Origin: Bacteroidales bacterium
Lineage (GTDB): Bacteria > Bacteroidota > Bacteroidia > Bacteroidales > VadinHA17
Reading direction: 5' to 3'
Assembly: GCA_024763075.1 (NCBI GenBank)
Contig: JANTGF010000045.1
Location: forward strand, 1-33,193
Length of the DNA stretch: 33,193 nucleotides
Shown here one piece after another: positions 14,677-22,210 of this stretch. The notes beneath the pieces were generated by a model. It ran no database searches, was not told where the DNA came from, and saw only the letters and a program-made list of their open reading frames with translations. Made by a program: the position numbers and the translations under genes. Numbering within the stretch: position 1 is the stretch's first letter; the number at the start of each line of letters is the position of its first letter.

Positions 14677-15864
14677 ATGATCAGCATCTTTTCTAAATCT
14701 TTGAGCTCAAAAATCATTGTCTGGGGGATATTGATTGCAGGACTGACAGGATGCCAAAACCCGGAAGCTAACAGAGAGACAGAAGATCCCGAAGAAATAA
14801 AAATTGTAAACATTGACCCGGGAAAAGCAACAAATCAGAGCCTTGAAGATATTGTTGAAGAGGTAAAATTTATGAAGCTGAATCTCCCAGAGGCCTTTTT
14901 CTTTGCCGGGATAAATAAAATTGTATTCAAAAATAACCGTATTTTCATCCTGGATATTTCTGACTATGGGAACAAATCCAGAGTTTTTTGTTTTGATATA
15001 GATGGGAATCTGGAATATATGCTCAATAAACAAGGGAAAGGTCCCGGGGAATATGAATATATCTATGATATTTCCGTAACCGAAAAATTATTGGTGCTTT
15101 CTGTTCCCGTTGGAAGAATTATGTTTTATGATAATTCAAATGGAGCATTTTTGAAAACAGAGAAAGTGCCTGATAAAATATCCACTCAGATTTTTGAAAT
15201 GATGGATGATCATACATTTGCTGCAACATCTGGTCGGTATAAACAGAACACCAGTCATAAGCAATTAAAGATTTATGATTTGAATGAAAGAAAGATCATA
15301 CAGGAAGCCCTGGGATATGATTCACCTGCATTGAAACTGGGGCACTCATACAGGTATCTGTATTATTACCGGGATACCCTTTCCTGTTTGCCTATGTACG
15401 GACAAACCATTTACAGAATAATTAAACAACAGGATCATTATAAATTAGATCCTGTTTACAAACTGGATTTTGGAAAATATTGGATAGATGAGGAAATTCT
15501 TAATACTTCTTATGATAACAGGGAACGATTTTTTGATGCAATGGACAGATTTATTTATACAGTTGATGTTTTTGAAACAGATCAGATCCTATATGTGTAT
15601 TACAAGTATAAATCTGAGGATTTTACTTTTATTTACAGCAAAGCAGGAAAAAATCCCCTTAATGTTTCATCCTTTACCGATAATGAGATAGACTGGAAAG
15701 AGAAACCCCTGACAAGCTGGAATAATTACCTTGTTACAATTATTACTCCCCTTGAAATGGAAATAGGGGATTTTCAACCCACAGGAAAGTACAAAGAAAT
15801 TTTTTCTGAAATTGAAGAAGAAACTACCCCTTTTTTGATATTTGTAAAGTTTAATATACCTTAA
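14677..15864 (+). CDS. 6-bladed beta-propeller lipoprotein
   Basis: Translation from ATG 14677 gives a 395-residue lipoprotein with lipobox GLTGC and acidic +2 region (CQNPEANRETEDPEE). A longer frame open from 14614 overlaps the previous gene and would bury the signal peptide, so I reject that start. The body matches the Bacteroidota 6-bladed beta-propeller family: IKIVNIDPGKA, FKNNRIFILD, VFCFDIDGNLEYML followed by the diagnostic KGPGEYEYIYDISV, and later blades with KLLVLSV and GRIMFYD. Such proteins are surface or periplasmic lipoproteins of unknown ligand, often in polysaccharide- or peptide-related loci. The gene is probably transcribed with the DUF1080 and hydrolase genes on either side; the next gene starts 10 bases downstream. 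Confidence 0.82.
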   Translation: MISIFSKSLSSKIIVWGILIAGLTGCQNPEANRETEDPEEIKIVNIDPGKATNQSLEDIVEEVKFMKLNLPEAFFFAGINKIVFKNNRIFILDISDYGNKSRVFCFDIDGNLEYMLNKQGKGPGEYEYIYDISVTEKLLVLSVPVGRIMFYDNSNGAFLKTEKVPDKISTQIFEMMDDHTFAATSGRYKQNTSHKQLKIYDLNERKIIQEALGYDSPALKLGHSYRYLYYYRDTLSCLPMYGQTIYRIIKQQDHYKLDPVYKLDFGKYWIDEEILNTSYDNRERFFDAMDRFIYTVDVFETDQILYVYYKYKSEDFTFIYSKAGKNPLNVSSFTDNEIDWKEKPLTSWNNYLVTIITPLEMEIGDFQPTGKYKEIFSEIEEETTPFLIFVKFNIP

Positions 15865-15874
15865 TCAAAAAAAA

Positions 15875-17332
15875 ATGATGTATCAGATTTATTTTATTTT
15901 TCTATTTATAACCTTTTCCTTTTCTGCGTTCAGTCAGTCTTCTATGCTCCTGAAAAATGAGAAGGTAAATTCCGATATTAAAGTACTTGAGTCCTGGATC
16001 AGGGCCCAAATGGAATATAAAAATATCCCCGGGATTACAGTTGGAATCATTTACGATCAGGAATTGATCTATGCAAAGGGTTTTGGCTACAGTAATCTGG
16101 AGAAAAATACACCGGCCACGCCTCAGACCCTTTACCGGATTGCTTCCATTTCCAAAACTTTTACCGCAACTGCTATTATGCAACTAAGAGACGAAGGAAA
16201 ACTCAGGCTGGATGACCCAATTAAGAAATTCATTCCCGGATTCAGCATAAAAAATCCATTTCCGGATGCAAGGGAAATCACCGTGTTTCATCTTATTACC
16301 CATACTTCAGGCTTACCTCGTAATGCGGCATTTCCCTACTGGACCGACCGGAAATTTCCTACAATGAAAGAAATCCTTGCCGCATTATCGGAGCAGGAGA
16401 TGATCTACCCTCCGGGGACACAATATAAATACTCAAACCTTGGAATTGCCCTGCTGGGGGAGGTTGTTGCCGCAGCATCCGGGGTTCCCTATGAAAAATA
16501 TGTTACGGAAAATATTTTGAAACCACTGGGCATGAACAGTTCCAGTGTCTTTCCTACAGAAAAAGACAAAGAAAACCTGGCTACTCCTTACAGCCACCGT
16601 TTTCCTGACGGATCGAGACGGGTCATGCCCTTTACCGATGCCAAAGGAATTGCCCCTGCTGCAAATATAAGTTCCAATGTTGAAGACCTGGCAAAATTCA
16701 TATCCCTTCAATTCAGGAAAGGGAGAAAAGGAGGAAGTCAGATCCTCGACAGCCATACAATGGAGGATATGCAACGGATTCAATGGCTGAATCCCGGTTG
16801 GACCAGTGGTTATGGCCTGGGGTTCAGGGTTTGGAAGCAGGATAGTTACACTGTAGTGGGTCATGGTGGCTGGGTGGCCGGAAACCGCTCGCAAATAGCT
16901 TTCATTCCTAAAGAAAAAACCGGAGTGATTGTACTGACCAATGCCGATGATGTTTCTCCTGCCTTATTCGCTCGTAAAATACTGGAGCTATTGACCCCGG
17001 TAATCAAAAATGCCATAGCACCGGAAATAAAAACGGCAAAAGCTGATCCTTCCTGGGAGAAATATCTGGGGATTTATACCGATGCTTCCTGGTATGATAC
17101 GGAAGTAATGATCTATAATAATCAGCTGGTGATGAACAGTTACAGCTATCCACCGGAAGATACTCCCGATAGTGAAATCAAAGTACTTACACCTGAAGGG
17201 AAAAATACCTTCAGGATGAGCGGACCTAACGGGAACGGGGAACTGGTTATTTTTGAACTGGACAGCAATGAGAAAGTGGTTCGAATAAAAGTAGGCGAGA
17301 ACTATATTTTCCCAAAAGAAATTGAAAAATAA
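15875..17332 (+). CDS. exported serine beta-lactamase-like hydrolase (class C/esterase EstB type)
   Basis: The 485-residue protein has a signal peptide (1-20, ending SAFSQ) and a beta-lactamase/transpeptidase-like domain with all three catalytic motifs. These are SxxK as SISK at 91-94, YxN as YSN at 186-188, and the HxG equivalent as HGG at 330-332. HTSGLPRN at 143-150 and SGYGLGFRVW are also typical. A C-terminal accessory region of about 100 residues (from about 390, beginning WEKYLGIYTD) is the beta-barrel extension common in this family. Members act as D-aminopeptidases, esterases or cell-wall hydrolases; true beta-lactamase activity is not implied. It closes the exported-protein run and ends at a palindromic repeat. 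Confidence 0.87.
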   Translation: MMYQIYFIFLFITFSFSAFSQSSMLLKNEKVNSDIKVLESWIRAQMEYKNIPGITVGIIYDQELIYAKGFGYSNLEKNTPATPQTLYRIASISKTFTATAIMQLRDEGKLRLDDPIKKFIPGFSIKNPFPDAREITVFHLITHTSGLPRNAAFPYWTDRKFPTMKEILAALSEQEMIYPPGTQYKYSNLGIALLGEVVAAASGVPYEKYVTENILKPLGMNSSSVFPTEKDKENLATPYSHRFPDGSRRVMPFTDAKGIAPAANISSNVEDLAKFISLQFRKGRKGGSQILDSHTMEDMQRIQWLNPGWTSGYGLGFRVWKQDSYTVVGHGGWVAGNRSQIAFIPKEKTGVIVLTNADDVSPALFARKILELLTPVIKNAIAPEIKTAKADPSWEKYLGIYTDASWYDTEVMIYNNQLVMNSYSYPPEDTPDSEIKVLTPEGKNTFRMSGPNGNGELVIFELDSNEKVVRIKVGENYIFPKEIEK

Positions 17333-17340
17333 TAATCAAT

Positions 17341-17369
17341 CTGTTCCCTTCGACAGGTTCAGGGAGCAG
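17341..17369. terminator. hairpin of the CCCTTCGACAGG...CAGGG dispersed-repeat type between convergent genes
   Basis: CTGTTCCCT (17341-17349) pairs with AGGGAGCAG (17361-17369), a 9-bp stem with one G-U pair and an 11-nt loop (TCGACAGGTTC). It lies 8 bases after the hydrolase stop and between two converging genes. The core resembles the intergenic palindrome CCCTTCGACAAGCTCAGGG common in many bacteria (from memory). Lack of a T-run makes strict intrinsic termination uncertain. Confidence 0.5.
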
Positions 17370-17476
17370 ATGTTGTAAAGTGTCTTAAAATGAACCAAAT
17401 TCTCTATGAAACCTGACCTTAACGTTTCTGTGTCTAAGGATTTTCCGGTATTCTGTTAAGTTCTTTTAGTTTGGGT

Positions 17477-18091
17477 TTAAGCCTGGATTTCCGGAATAAA
17501 AAACTTATAAAGAAGATAAACACCAAATCCCAGCATAATGGTTCCTGTAATTATCTTAAACCAGGTAATGTAAGTATTATTAATATGCTTTTTAATTTTA
17601 GTGGCCGTCAGAATTTTAATAATATCTGTTGAAAATGTTGTTGCCAGTGTACTCGCAAAGAAAATCAAAATATTAATCTTATCCGATTTATAATCAGATG
17701 TTACCAGTGTTAAGGATGTCAACCAGAAAACTATAACTGAGGGATTCAATGTGTTTACAAGGAAGCCACGGGAAAACTGGGTTTTAAAACCTGTACTAAG
17801 CTGGATATTGGACCAGGATGCTATAAAACTACTCAGGCCGAATCCTATAAAAATTAAACCGCCCGCCAGGTGCAAATAGGGACTATCAATGTATTTGTGT
17901 AGTTGATTTGCTGCTCCAAAAAATAAAATGGTCAGCAGTAAAGCATCAGACAATAAAATCCCAAGGTCCATCACAAAAGCTTTCTTAAAACCTCTTGAAA
18001 TGCTGGTATCGATAAGTATAAAAAAAGAAGGCCCTACCAGAATGCTTAAAATAAACCCGAGGGCAATTCCCTTTCCAATGACTTCAATCAT
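17477..18091 (-). CDS. LysE/RhtB family amino-acid exporter
   Basis: The 204-residue membrane protein has about six hydrophobic helices in the LysE pattern. It shows GFILSILVGPSFFILIDTSISRGFKKAFVMDLGILLSDALLL at 12-53 (the GPxxFxxxxxSxxxGxxxAxxxxxGxxxxD signature), GGLIFIGFGL near 77-86, and the second-half NTLNPSVIVFWLTSL with the conserved NP pair. The family exports amino acids and related metabolites using the proton gradient; the substrate cannot be read. Length is normal. It stands alone, and a pair of 11-bp direct repeats lies just upstream of the start. Confidence 0.87.
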   Translation of the reverse strand: MIEVIGKGIALGFILSILVGPSFFILIDTSISRGFKKAFVMDLGILLSDALLLTILFFGAANQLHKYIDSPYLHLAGGLIFIGFGLSSFIASWSNIQLSTGFKTQFSRGFLVNTLNPSVIVFWLTSLTLVTSDYKSDKINILIFFASTLATTFSTDIIKILTATKIKKHINNTYITWFKIITGTIMLGFGVYLLYKFFIPEIQA

Positions 18092-18111
18092 TTGTTCTCA
18101 GCTCTTTTTAT

Positions 18112-18139
18112 AATAATTCAGGTTTTAGAATAATTCAGG
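18112..18139. repeat. two AATAATTCAGG direct repeats upstream of the LysE gene
   Basis: AATAATTCAGG is at 18112-18122 and 18129-18139, a 17-bp period, 21-48 bases upstream of the LysE ATG at 18091. A weak minus-strand -7 box (plus-strand TAAAAGTA, 18156-18163) lies just beyond, so the repeats would sit at the transcript start. They may be a regulator site for the exporter. Confidence 0.3.
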
Positions 18140-18284
18140 CCACAATAATTAGATGTAAAAGTAAAATATTTATTTATTTAAGAAAGTTCCTTTTTTCTTT
18201 TCTGGAAATAGTATTCGTGGTTAATCTATGAATAACAGCACATTACTTCTTACATTTTCTTTTTTTTATTCAAATTAAAATTTC

Positions 18285-18292
18285 TACTTTTG
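18285..18292 (+). promoter_or_regulatory. -7 promoter box of the DUF177-rpmF-plsX-fabH operon
   Basis: TACTTTTG is an exact TAnnTTTG match preceded by T-rich DNA. Its last three bases are a TTG that could be misread as a start codon. Transcription would begin near 18298, leaving a leader of about 20 nt to the GTG at 18317. Confidence 0.6.
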
Positions 18293-18316
18293 CACGGCAT
18301 TTTTTTTGGGAGAGTT

Positions 18317-18844
18317 GTGGATAGTCTGAGAAAATACGAAATACCCTTTGCAGGGTTAAAAGAAGGGAAACATTCTTTTGAGTTTCAGATTTCAAAAGAG
18401 TTCTTTGAGAATTATGAGACATCGGTTATAAACAATGGGTCTTTAATAGTTGAGGTTTCCCTTGAAAAAAGTCAGCGATTACTGGTTTTAGATTTTAAAA
18501 TTCAGGGGGAAGTTGAGGTTCCCTGCGACAGGTGTCTGGACTTATTTATGCAACCGCTTACTTATGAGGGGAAGCTTTTTGTAAAATTCGGAGAAGTTCA
18601 CAAAGAGCTGGCGGAGGATGTTATAATCATGGCTAATAATGAGCATACCATAAATATAGCTCAATATATTTATGAATTTATTCATCTCAGTCTTCCTTAC
18701 AAAATGGTACACAAAGATCTTCCCAACGGAGAAAGCGCATGTAATCATGACATGCTGAATAAACTGAACGAATTGATTACAGATCATCCATCCGGGAAAT
18801 CAGATGACCCCAGATGGAGAAAACTAAAAGGCTTATTAAATTAG
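18317..18844 (+). CDS. DUF177 (YceD-like) protein
   Basis: I take GTG 18317 as the start, giving 175 residues beginning (M)DSLRKYEIPFAGLKEGKHSF, which is where DUF177 proteins of this phylum usually begin. The longer frame from TTG 18290 is rejected because that codon lies inside the -7 promoter box. The domain shows the conserved CDRCLD motif (about residues 73-78) and a C-terminal Cys in GESACNHDM, followed by DPRWRKLKGLL, the standard DUF177 ending. YceD-type proteins precede rpmF in many bacteria and have been linked to 23S rRNA/ribosome-related processing; the exact activity is unsettled. rpmF starts 21 bases downstream. Confidence 0.85.
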   Translation: MDSLRKYEIPFAGLKEGKHSFEFQISKEFFENYETSVINNGSLIVEVSLEKSQRLLVLDFKIQGEVEVPCDRCLDLFMQPLTYEGKLFVKFGEVHKELAEDVIIMANNEHTINIAQYIYEFIHLSLPYKMVHKDLPNGESACNHDMLNKLNELITDHPSGKSDDPRWRKLKGLLN

Positions 18845-18865
18845 AAAAAATTAAATTAAATAATT

Positions 18866-19051
18866 ATGGCACATCCAAAAAGAAAAATTTCAAAGCAAAG
18901 AAGAAACAAACGCAGAACACATTATAAAGCAACAGCTGCAACAATAACTACCTGCCCGAATTGTGGTGCAAGTGTTCAATATCACCGGGTTTGTCCCGAA
19001 TGCGGTCATTACAGAGGAAAATTAGCTATTGAAAAAGAAGTAGCTGTATAG
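18866..19051 (+). CDS. rpmF: 50S ribosomal protein L32
   Basis: The 61-residue product begins MAHPKRKISKQRRNKRRTHY, the conserved basic L32 start. It carries a zinc-ribbon of four cysteines, CPNC at 30-33 and CPEC at 43-46, with GHYRGKLAI after it. It is a component of the large ribosomal subunit. This is the four-cysteine (C+) paralogue type rather than the zinc-independent form. Position between DUF177 and plsX, with gaps of 21 and 23 bases, is the classical arrangement. Confidence 0.97.
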   Translation: MAHPKRKISKQRRNKRRTHYKATAATITTCPNCGASVQYHRVCPECGHYRGKLAIEKEVAV

Positions 19052-19074
19052 TTTAAAATCAATCCTGATTTATC

Positions 19075-20016
19075 ATGAAAATAGGATTAGACGTAATGGG
19101 CGGAGATTTTGCTCCTGAAGCAGCCGTTCTTGGTGCGATACTTGCACAGAAAAAACTTTTATCTACAACTGAACTGGTATTAATTGGAGATGAAGCCAAA
19201 GTCCTGGAGATACTGAAACGTGAAAAAGTGGACCCTGCTTTATTTACCATTATCCATTCTTCTGAGGTACTTGAAATGCATGACCATCCGGCCAAGGCTT
19301 TTGCGAAAAAAACGGATTCCAGTATCTCAGTCGGTTTTAAGCTTCTAAGAACAGGAAGAATTGACGGGTTTGCAAGTGCCGGAAATACCGGAGCAATGCT
19401 TGTGGGAATACATTATGTGATAAAAACCATTCCCGGAGTGATCAGGCCTGCTATTGGTGCATTTATTCCAAACGAAACCGAAGTCCCTACTCTTATTCTG
19501 GATGTTGGACTGAATCCTGATTCAAAACCTGATGTTCTGTATCAGTATGGTATTATGGGTTCAGTGTATGTTAAAAAAGTTTTAAAGAAAGAAAATCCCA
19601 GAGTTGCACTTCTGAACATAGGTGAAGAAGAATCAAAGGGAAACCTGGCTAGCCGTTCAGCTTATGAATTAATGAGCGGTTCCGAACATTTTAATTTTGT
19701 TGGAAACCAGGAAGCAAATGATTTATTTACAAGTAAGGTTGCTGATGTTGTTGTTTGTGATGGTTTTGTAGGTAATATTGTTCTTAAAGAAGGAGAGGGC
19801 TTTTATAAACTTCTCAGGAAAAGAAATATAAAAGATGAATTTTTCGAAAAGTTTAATTTCGAAAATTTTGGAGGAAGTACCATTCTGGGAGCTTCAGGGA
19901 TTGTTGTGATAGGTCATGGTATTTCAACACCCAAGGCTATTATGAATATGGTATTCCACACCAGGGATATGGTAAGAGCAGACCTGGTAAGTGAAATAAT
20001 AAAAGAGATAAAATAA
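19075..20016 (+). CDS. plsX: phosphate acyltransferase PlsX
   Basis: The 313-residue enzyme converts acyl-ACP to acyl-phosphate, feeding PlsY in phospholipid synthesis. Diagnostic segments are [19 protein letters not shown] at 3-21, [15 protein letters not shown] near 65-85, [13 protein letters not shown] at about 101-113, [11 protein letters not shown] and [17 protein letters not shown] near 225-241. Length is slightly below the usual 330 or so but complete. Gene order rpmF-plsX-fabH, with a 4-base gap to fabH, is conserved widely and couples membrane lipid and ribosome production. Confidence 0.96.
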   Translation: MKIGLDVMGGDFAPEAAVLGAILAQKKLLSTTELVLIGDEAKVLEILKREKVDPALFTIIHSSEVLEMHDHPAKAFAKKTDSSISVGFKLLRTGRIDGFASAGNTGAMLVGIHYVIKTIPGVIRPAIGAFIPNETEVPTLILDVGLNPDSKPDVLYQYGIMGSVYVKKVLKKENPRVALLNIGEEESKGNLASRSAYELMSGSEHFNFVGNQEANDLFTSKVADVVVCDGFVGNIVLKEGEGFYKLLRKRNIKDEFFEKFNFENFGGSTILGASGIVVIGHGISTPKAIMNMVFHTRDMVRADLVSEIIKEIK

Positions 20017-20020
20017 ATAC

Positions 20021-21022
20021 ATGTCTAAAATAAATGCAGTAATTACCGGTGTTCAGGGATGGGTGCCGGAATACCGGCTTACCAATGATGAATTATCAAC
20101 CATGGTTGACACTTCGGATGAATGGATTATGCAGCGGATAGGGATCAGGGAAAGAAGAATATTGAAAGGGAAAGGGAAAGGATCTGCTTATATGGGAGCC
20201 AGGGCGGTAAAAGGCCTGTTGGAAAAAACCAATACATCTCCTGATGAAATAGATCTGATAATTGGAACGGGTGCTACCCCTGATATGATGTTCCCGGCCA
20301 ATGCTAATATCATTGCCGATATGGTTGGTATTAAAAATGGATTTGGTTTTGATATTAATGCGGCATGTTCAGGGTTTTTATATACCCTGCAAACTGCTGC
20401 ACAATTTGTGGAAAGTGGCCGTTATAAAAAAGTAATCGTAGTGGGTGCGGATAAGATGTCTGCCATTACTGATTATACGGACCGGACTACCTGTCCTTTA
20501 TTTGGTGATGCTGCCGCTGCTGTACTCCTGGAACCCACAGAAGAAGATTTAGGCATCATTGACCATATTTTTGGAGTAGACGGTAGTGGTCGTCATCATC
20601 TTCACATGAAAGCAGGAGGCTCGTTAAAGCCAGCAACTCATGAGACGGTTGACGCTAGGGAACATTTCATTTATCAGGAAGGTCAGGCCGTGTTTAAGTT
20701 TGCAGTAACTAAAATGGCTGATGTTTCAGTCGAAATGATGGAAAAACATCAGCTTACTTCAGAAAATCTTGCATGGCTTGTACCCCACCAGGCCAATATG
20801 CGGATCATTGAAGCTACAGCCAGAAGGATGGGGCTTCCGAAAGAAAAGGTAATGATTAATATTCAAAGATACGGGAACACCACAACAGCCACTATACCAA
20901 TGTGTTTGTGGGAATGGGAAGATCAGTTGAAAAAAGGGGATAATGTTATTCTGGCAGCATTCGGAGGTGGATTCACATGGGGTTCTTTATATATGAAGTG
21001 GGGCTATGACGGGAAAGCCTGA
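20021..21022 (+). CDS. fabH: 3-oxoacyl-ACP synthase III (KAS III)
   Basis: The 333-residue condensing enzyme starts fatty-acid synthesis by joining acetyl-CoA, or branched primers in many Bacteroidota, to malonyl-ACP. The catalytic triad is complete: Cys116 in NAACSGFLY, His256 in VPHQAN and Asn286 in [10 protein letters not shown]. The [17 protein letters not shown] motif at 30-46 and the C-terminal [10 protein letters not shown] are typical. The start ATG lies 4 bases after plsX. Unlike many relatives, accB and accC do not follow; a hairpin 63 bases downstream of the stop probably ends the operon. Confidence 0.96.
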   Translation: MSKINAVITGVQGWVPEYRLTNDELSTMVDTSDEWIMQRIGIRERRILKGKGKGSAYMGARAVKGLLEKTNTSPDEIDLIIGTGATPDMMFPANANIIADMVGIKNGFGFDINAACSGFLYTLQTAAQFVESGRYKKVIVVGADKMSAITDYTDRTTCPLFGDAAAAVLLEPTEEDLGIIDHIFGVDGSGRHHLHMKAGGSLKPATHETVDAREHFIYQEGQAVFKFAVTKMADVSVEMMEKHQLTSENLAWLVPHQANMRIIEATARRMGLPKEKVMINIQRYGNTTTATIPMCLWEWEDQLKKGDNVILAAFGGGFTWGSLYMKWGYDGKA

Positions 21023-21084
21023 TTTTGATAAGTGTTTTTATTAATCAGATTTATTGAAATCCGGTTGATTTTTTGTAACATTGA

Positions 21085-21116
21085 ATTGTCCTGTTCCGTA
21101 TATAAAACCGGACAAT
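21085..21116 (+). terminator. probable terminator hairpin after fabH
   Basis: ATTGTCC (21085-21091) and GGACAAT (21110-21116) form a perfect 7-bp stem with further partial pairing (GTT/AAC) inside, followed by CGTTTATATTTTT. It separates the fatty-acid operon from the bactofilin-ATPase operon. The T-rich tail also contains TATATTTT (21121-21128), a weak -7 box that could start the next transcript. Confidence 0.55.
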
Positions 21117-21205
21117 CGTTTATATTTTTAGCTCCTGTGGCTTAAATTATCTTCTGATTTCAATATTATCAATAAGAATTAACTGAAATAAACACACAGC
21201 GGATT

Positions 21206-21631
21206 ATGGCAAAAAGTAATGAATTTAATGGAAATGTGATCAACCTGATTGGTGCCGGTACTGAAATTAAAGGAAATATTAAATCAAACGGAGACATCCG
21301 GATTGATGGATTTTTAAATGGGAATCTGAATACCAAAGGAAAGGTTGTAATTGGTGAATCCGGAAGGATAAAAGGTGAAATTTTTTGTACCAGTTCTGAT
21401 ATTGAAGGAACCATTGAGGGAAAAGTTAATGTGGGAGAATTATTAACCCTTAAATCTTCAGCAAAAGTAATTGGCGATATTAAAACCGGCAGACTTGCCA
21501 TTGAACCTGGCTCAGCATTTACAGGTAGTTGCATAATGACCGAAAATGCAATCAAAAATGAAGGAGGAAAAGGACTCAAACTCAACAAAAATACCCCGGA
21601 AACTACCGACGCAAAAGCCGCCTCTCTATAA
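21206..21631 (+). CDS. bactofilin (polymer-forming cytoskeletal protein)
   Basis: The 141-residue product is a short right-handed beta-helix with regular six-residue-like turns: LIGAGTEIKGNIKSNGDIRIDG, GNLNTKGKVVIGESGRIKGEI, SSDIEGTIEGKVNVGELL and AKVIGDIKTGRLAIEPGSAF. N- and C-terminal tails are short and polar, as in bactofilins, which assemble into non-polar filaments under the inner membrane and influence cell shape or wall enzymes. Its last 86 bases overlap the start of the AtpZ gene in another frame, linking it by translation to the ATP synthase operon. No assembly-factor peptidase (M23) gene is adjacent. Confidence 0.93.
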   Translation: MAKSNEFNGNVINLIGAGTEIKGNIKSNGDIRIDGFLNGNLNTKGKVVIGESGRIKGEIFCTSSDIEGTIEGKVNVGELLTLKSSAKVIGDIKTGRLAIEPGSAFTGSCIMTENAIKNEGGKGLKLNKNTPETTDAKAASL

Positions 21632-21812
21632 ATATGCCCATTTCTCCGGAATGGCTTTCCAAATGGGGATCATTATTTTTGCCGGTGTTTATGGTGGAAT
21701 TAAACTGGATGAAAAAGTAAATTGGGAGTTTCCCTTTTTTACAACTACCTTGAGCCTCTTAAGCGTTATTATTGCATTGTATGTTGTGTTAAAAGATTTT
21801 ATTAAAAAGTGA
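21546..21812 (+). CDS. AtpZ/AtpI family membrane protein, overlapping the bactofilin gene
   Basis: The 88-residue protein has a polar N-terminus and two helices (about 33-52 and 60-82), with KYAHFSGMAFQMGIIIFAGVYGGIKLDEK matching AtpZ proteins of this phylum. AtpZ/AtpI assist c-ring assembly and may carry Mg2+ or Ca2+ for the ATP synthase. The possible starts are ATG 21546 or ATG 21558; both lie inside the bactofilin gene, and no start codon occurs between the overlap and the first helix that would keep the conserved part. The overlap is thus 74-86 bases. Its TGA overlaps the next ATG by one base (TGATG). Confidence 0.88.
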   Translation: MQSKMKEEKDSNSTKIPRKLPTQKPPLYKYAHFSGMAFQMGIIIFAGVYGGIKLDEKVNWEFPFFTTTLSLLSVIIALYVVLKDFIKK

Positions 21813-22210
21813 TGCGCAGTTCAAATTTTATTAATACTGTGGCATCACTTCTTTTTTTAACTGTATTCTTTTTTATTGGCGGCTGGCTTACATTACCACA
21901 GTTATTGCCTGAACTCAACCTGAATTCATTTTATCTTACACTTAGCTATTTTTTGTTTGTAAATCTGCTGGTTTCATTTCTTTTTTTTAAAGGTTTTTCT
22001 AAGAAACCAGAAAAAGCTATCGTAAATACACTCCTGGCGATCATCCTGAAATTCTTTTTTTATTTTATATTTATCCTTTTCTATTATTTTATTACAAAAA
22101 ATTTATCAAAGGGGTATTTAATTATTTTTTTTATTTTATATTTAGCTTTTTCTTTTATTATTTTGTTTTTTATATTGAAAGAGTTAAAAGTAAGATCGAA
22201 AAATATATGA
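21812..22210 (+). CDS. four-helix membrane protein of the ATP synthase operon (AtpI-like position)
   Basis: Starting at ATG 21812 (TGATG with the AtpZ stop) rather than the adjacent GTG 21809 gives 132 residues. The product is extremely Phe-rich with four helices: about 8-30, 38-60, 70-95 and 102-125. It ends KELKVRSKNI. It holds the slot of AtpI-type proteins between AtpZ and subunit a, but I see no firm signature, so a role in F0 assembly is inferred from position only. Its stop overlaps the atpB start by 4 bases (ATGA), indicating coupled translation. Confidence 0.8.
   Translation: MRSSNFINTVASLLFLTVFFFIGGWLTLPQLLPELNLNSFYLTLSYFLFVNLLVSFLFFKGFSKKPEKAIVNTLLAIILKFFFYFIFILFYYFITKNLSKGYLIIFFILYLAFSFIILFFILKELKVRSKNI

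Noticed and set aside
15875-17332. Antibiotic-resistance beta-lactamase
   Set aside because: SxxK, YSN and HGG motifs occur equally in esterases and peptidases of this superfamily; nothing here indicates true beta-lactam hydrolysis.
21169-21588. Long minus-strand frame opposite the bactofilin gene
   Set aside because: It mirrors the plus-strand bactofilin, whose beta-helix repeat is unmistakable; the antisense product has no recognisable pattern.
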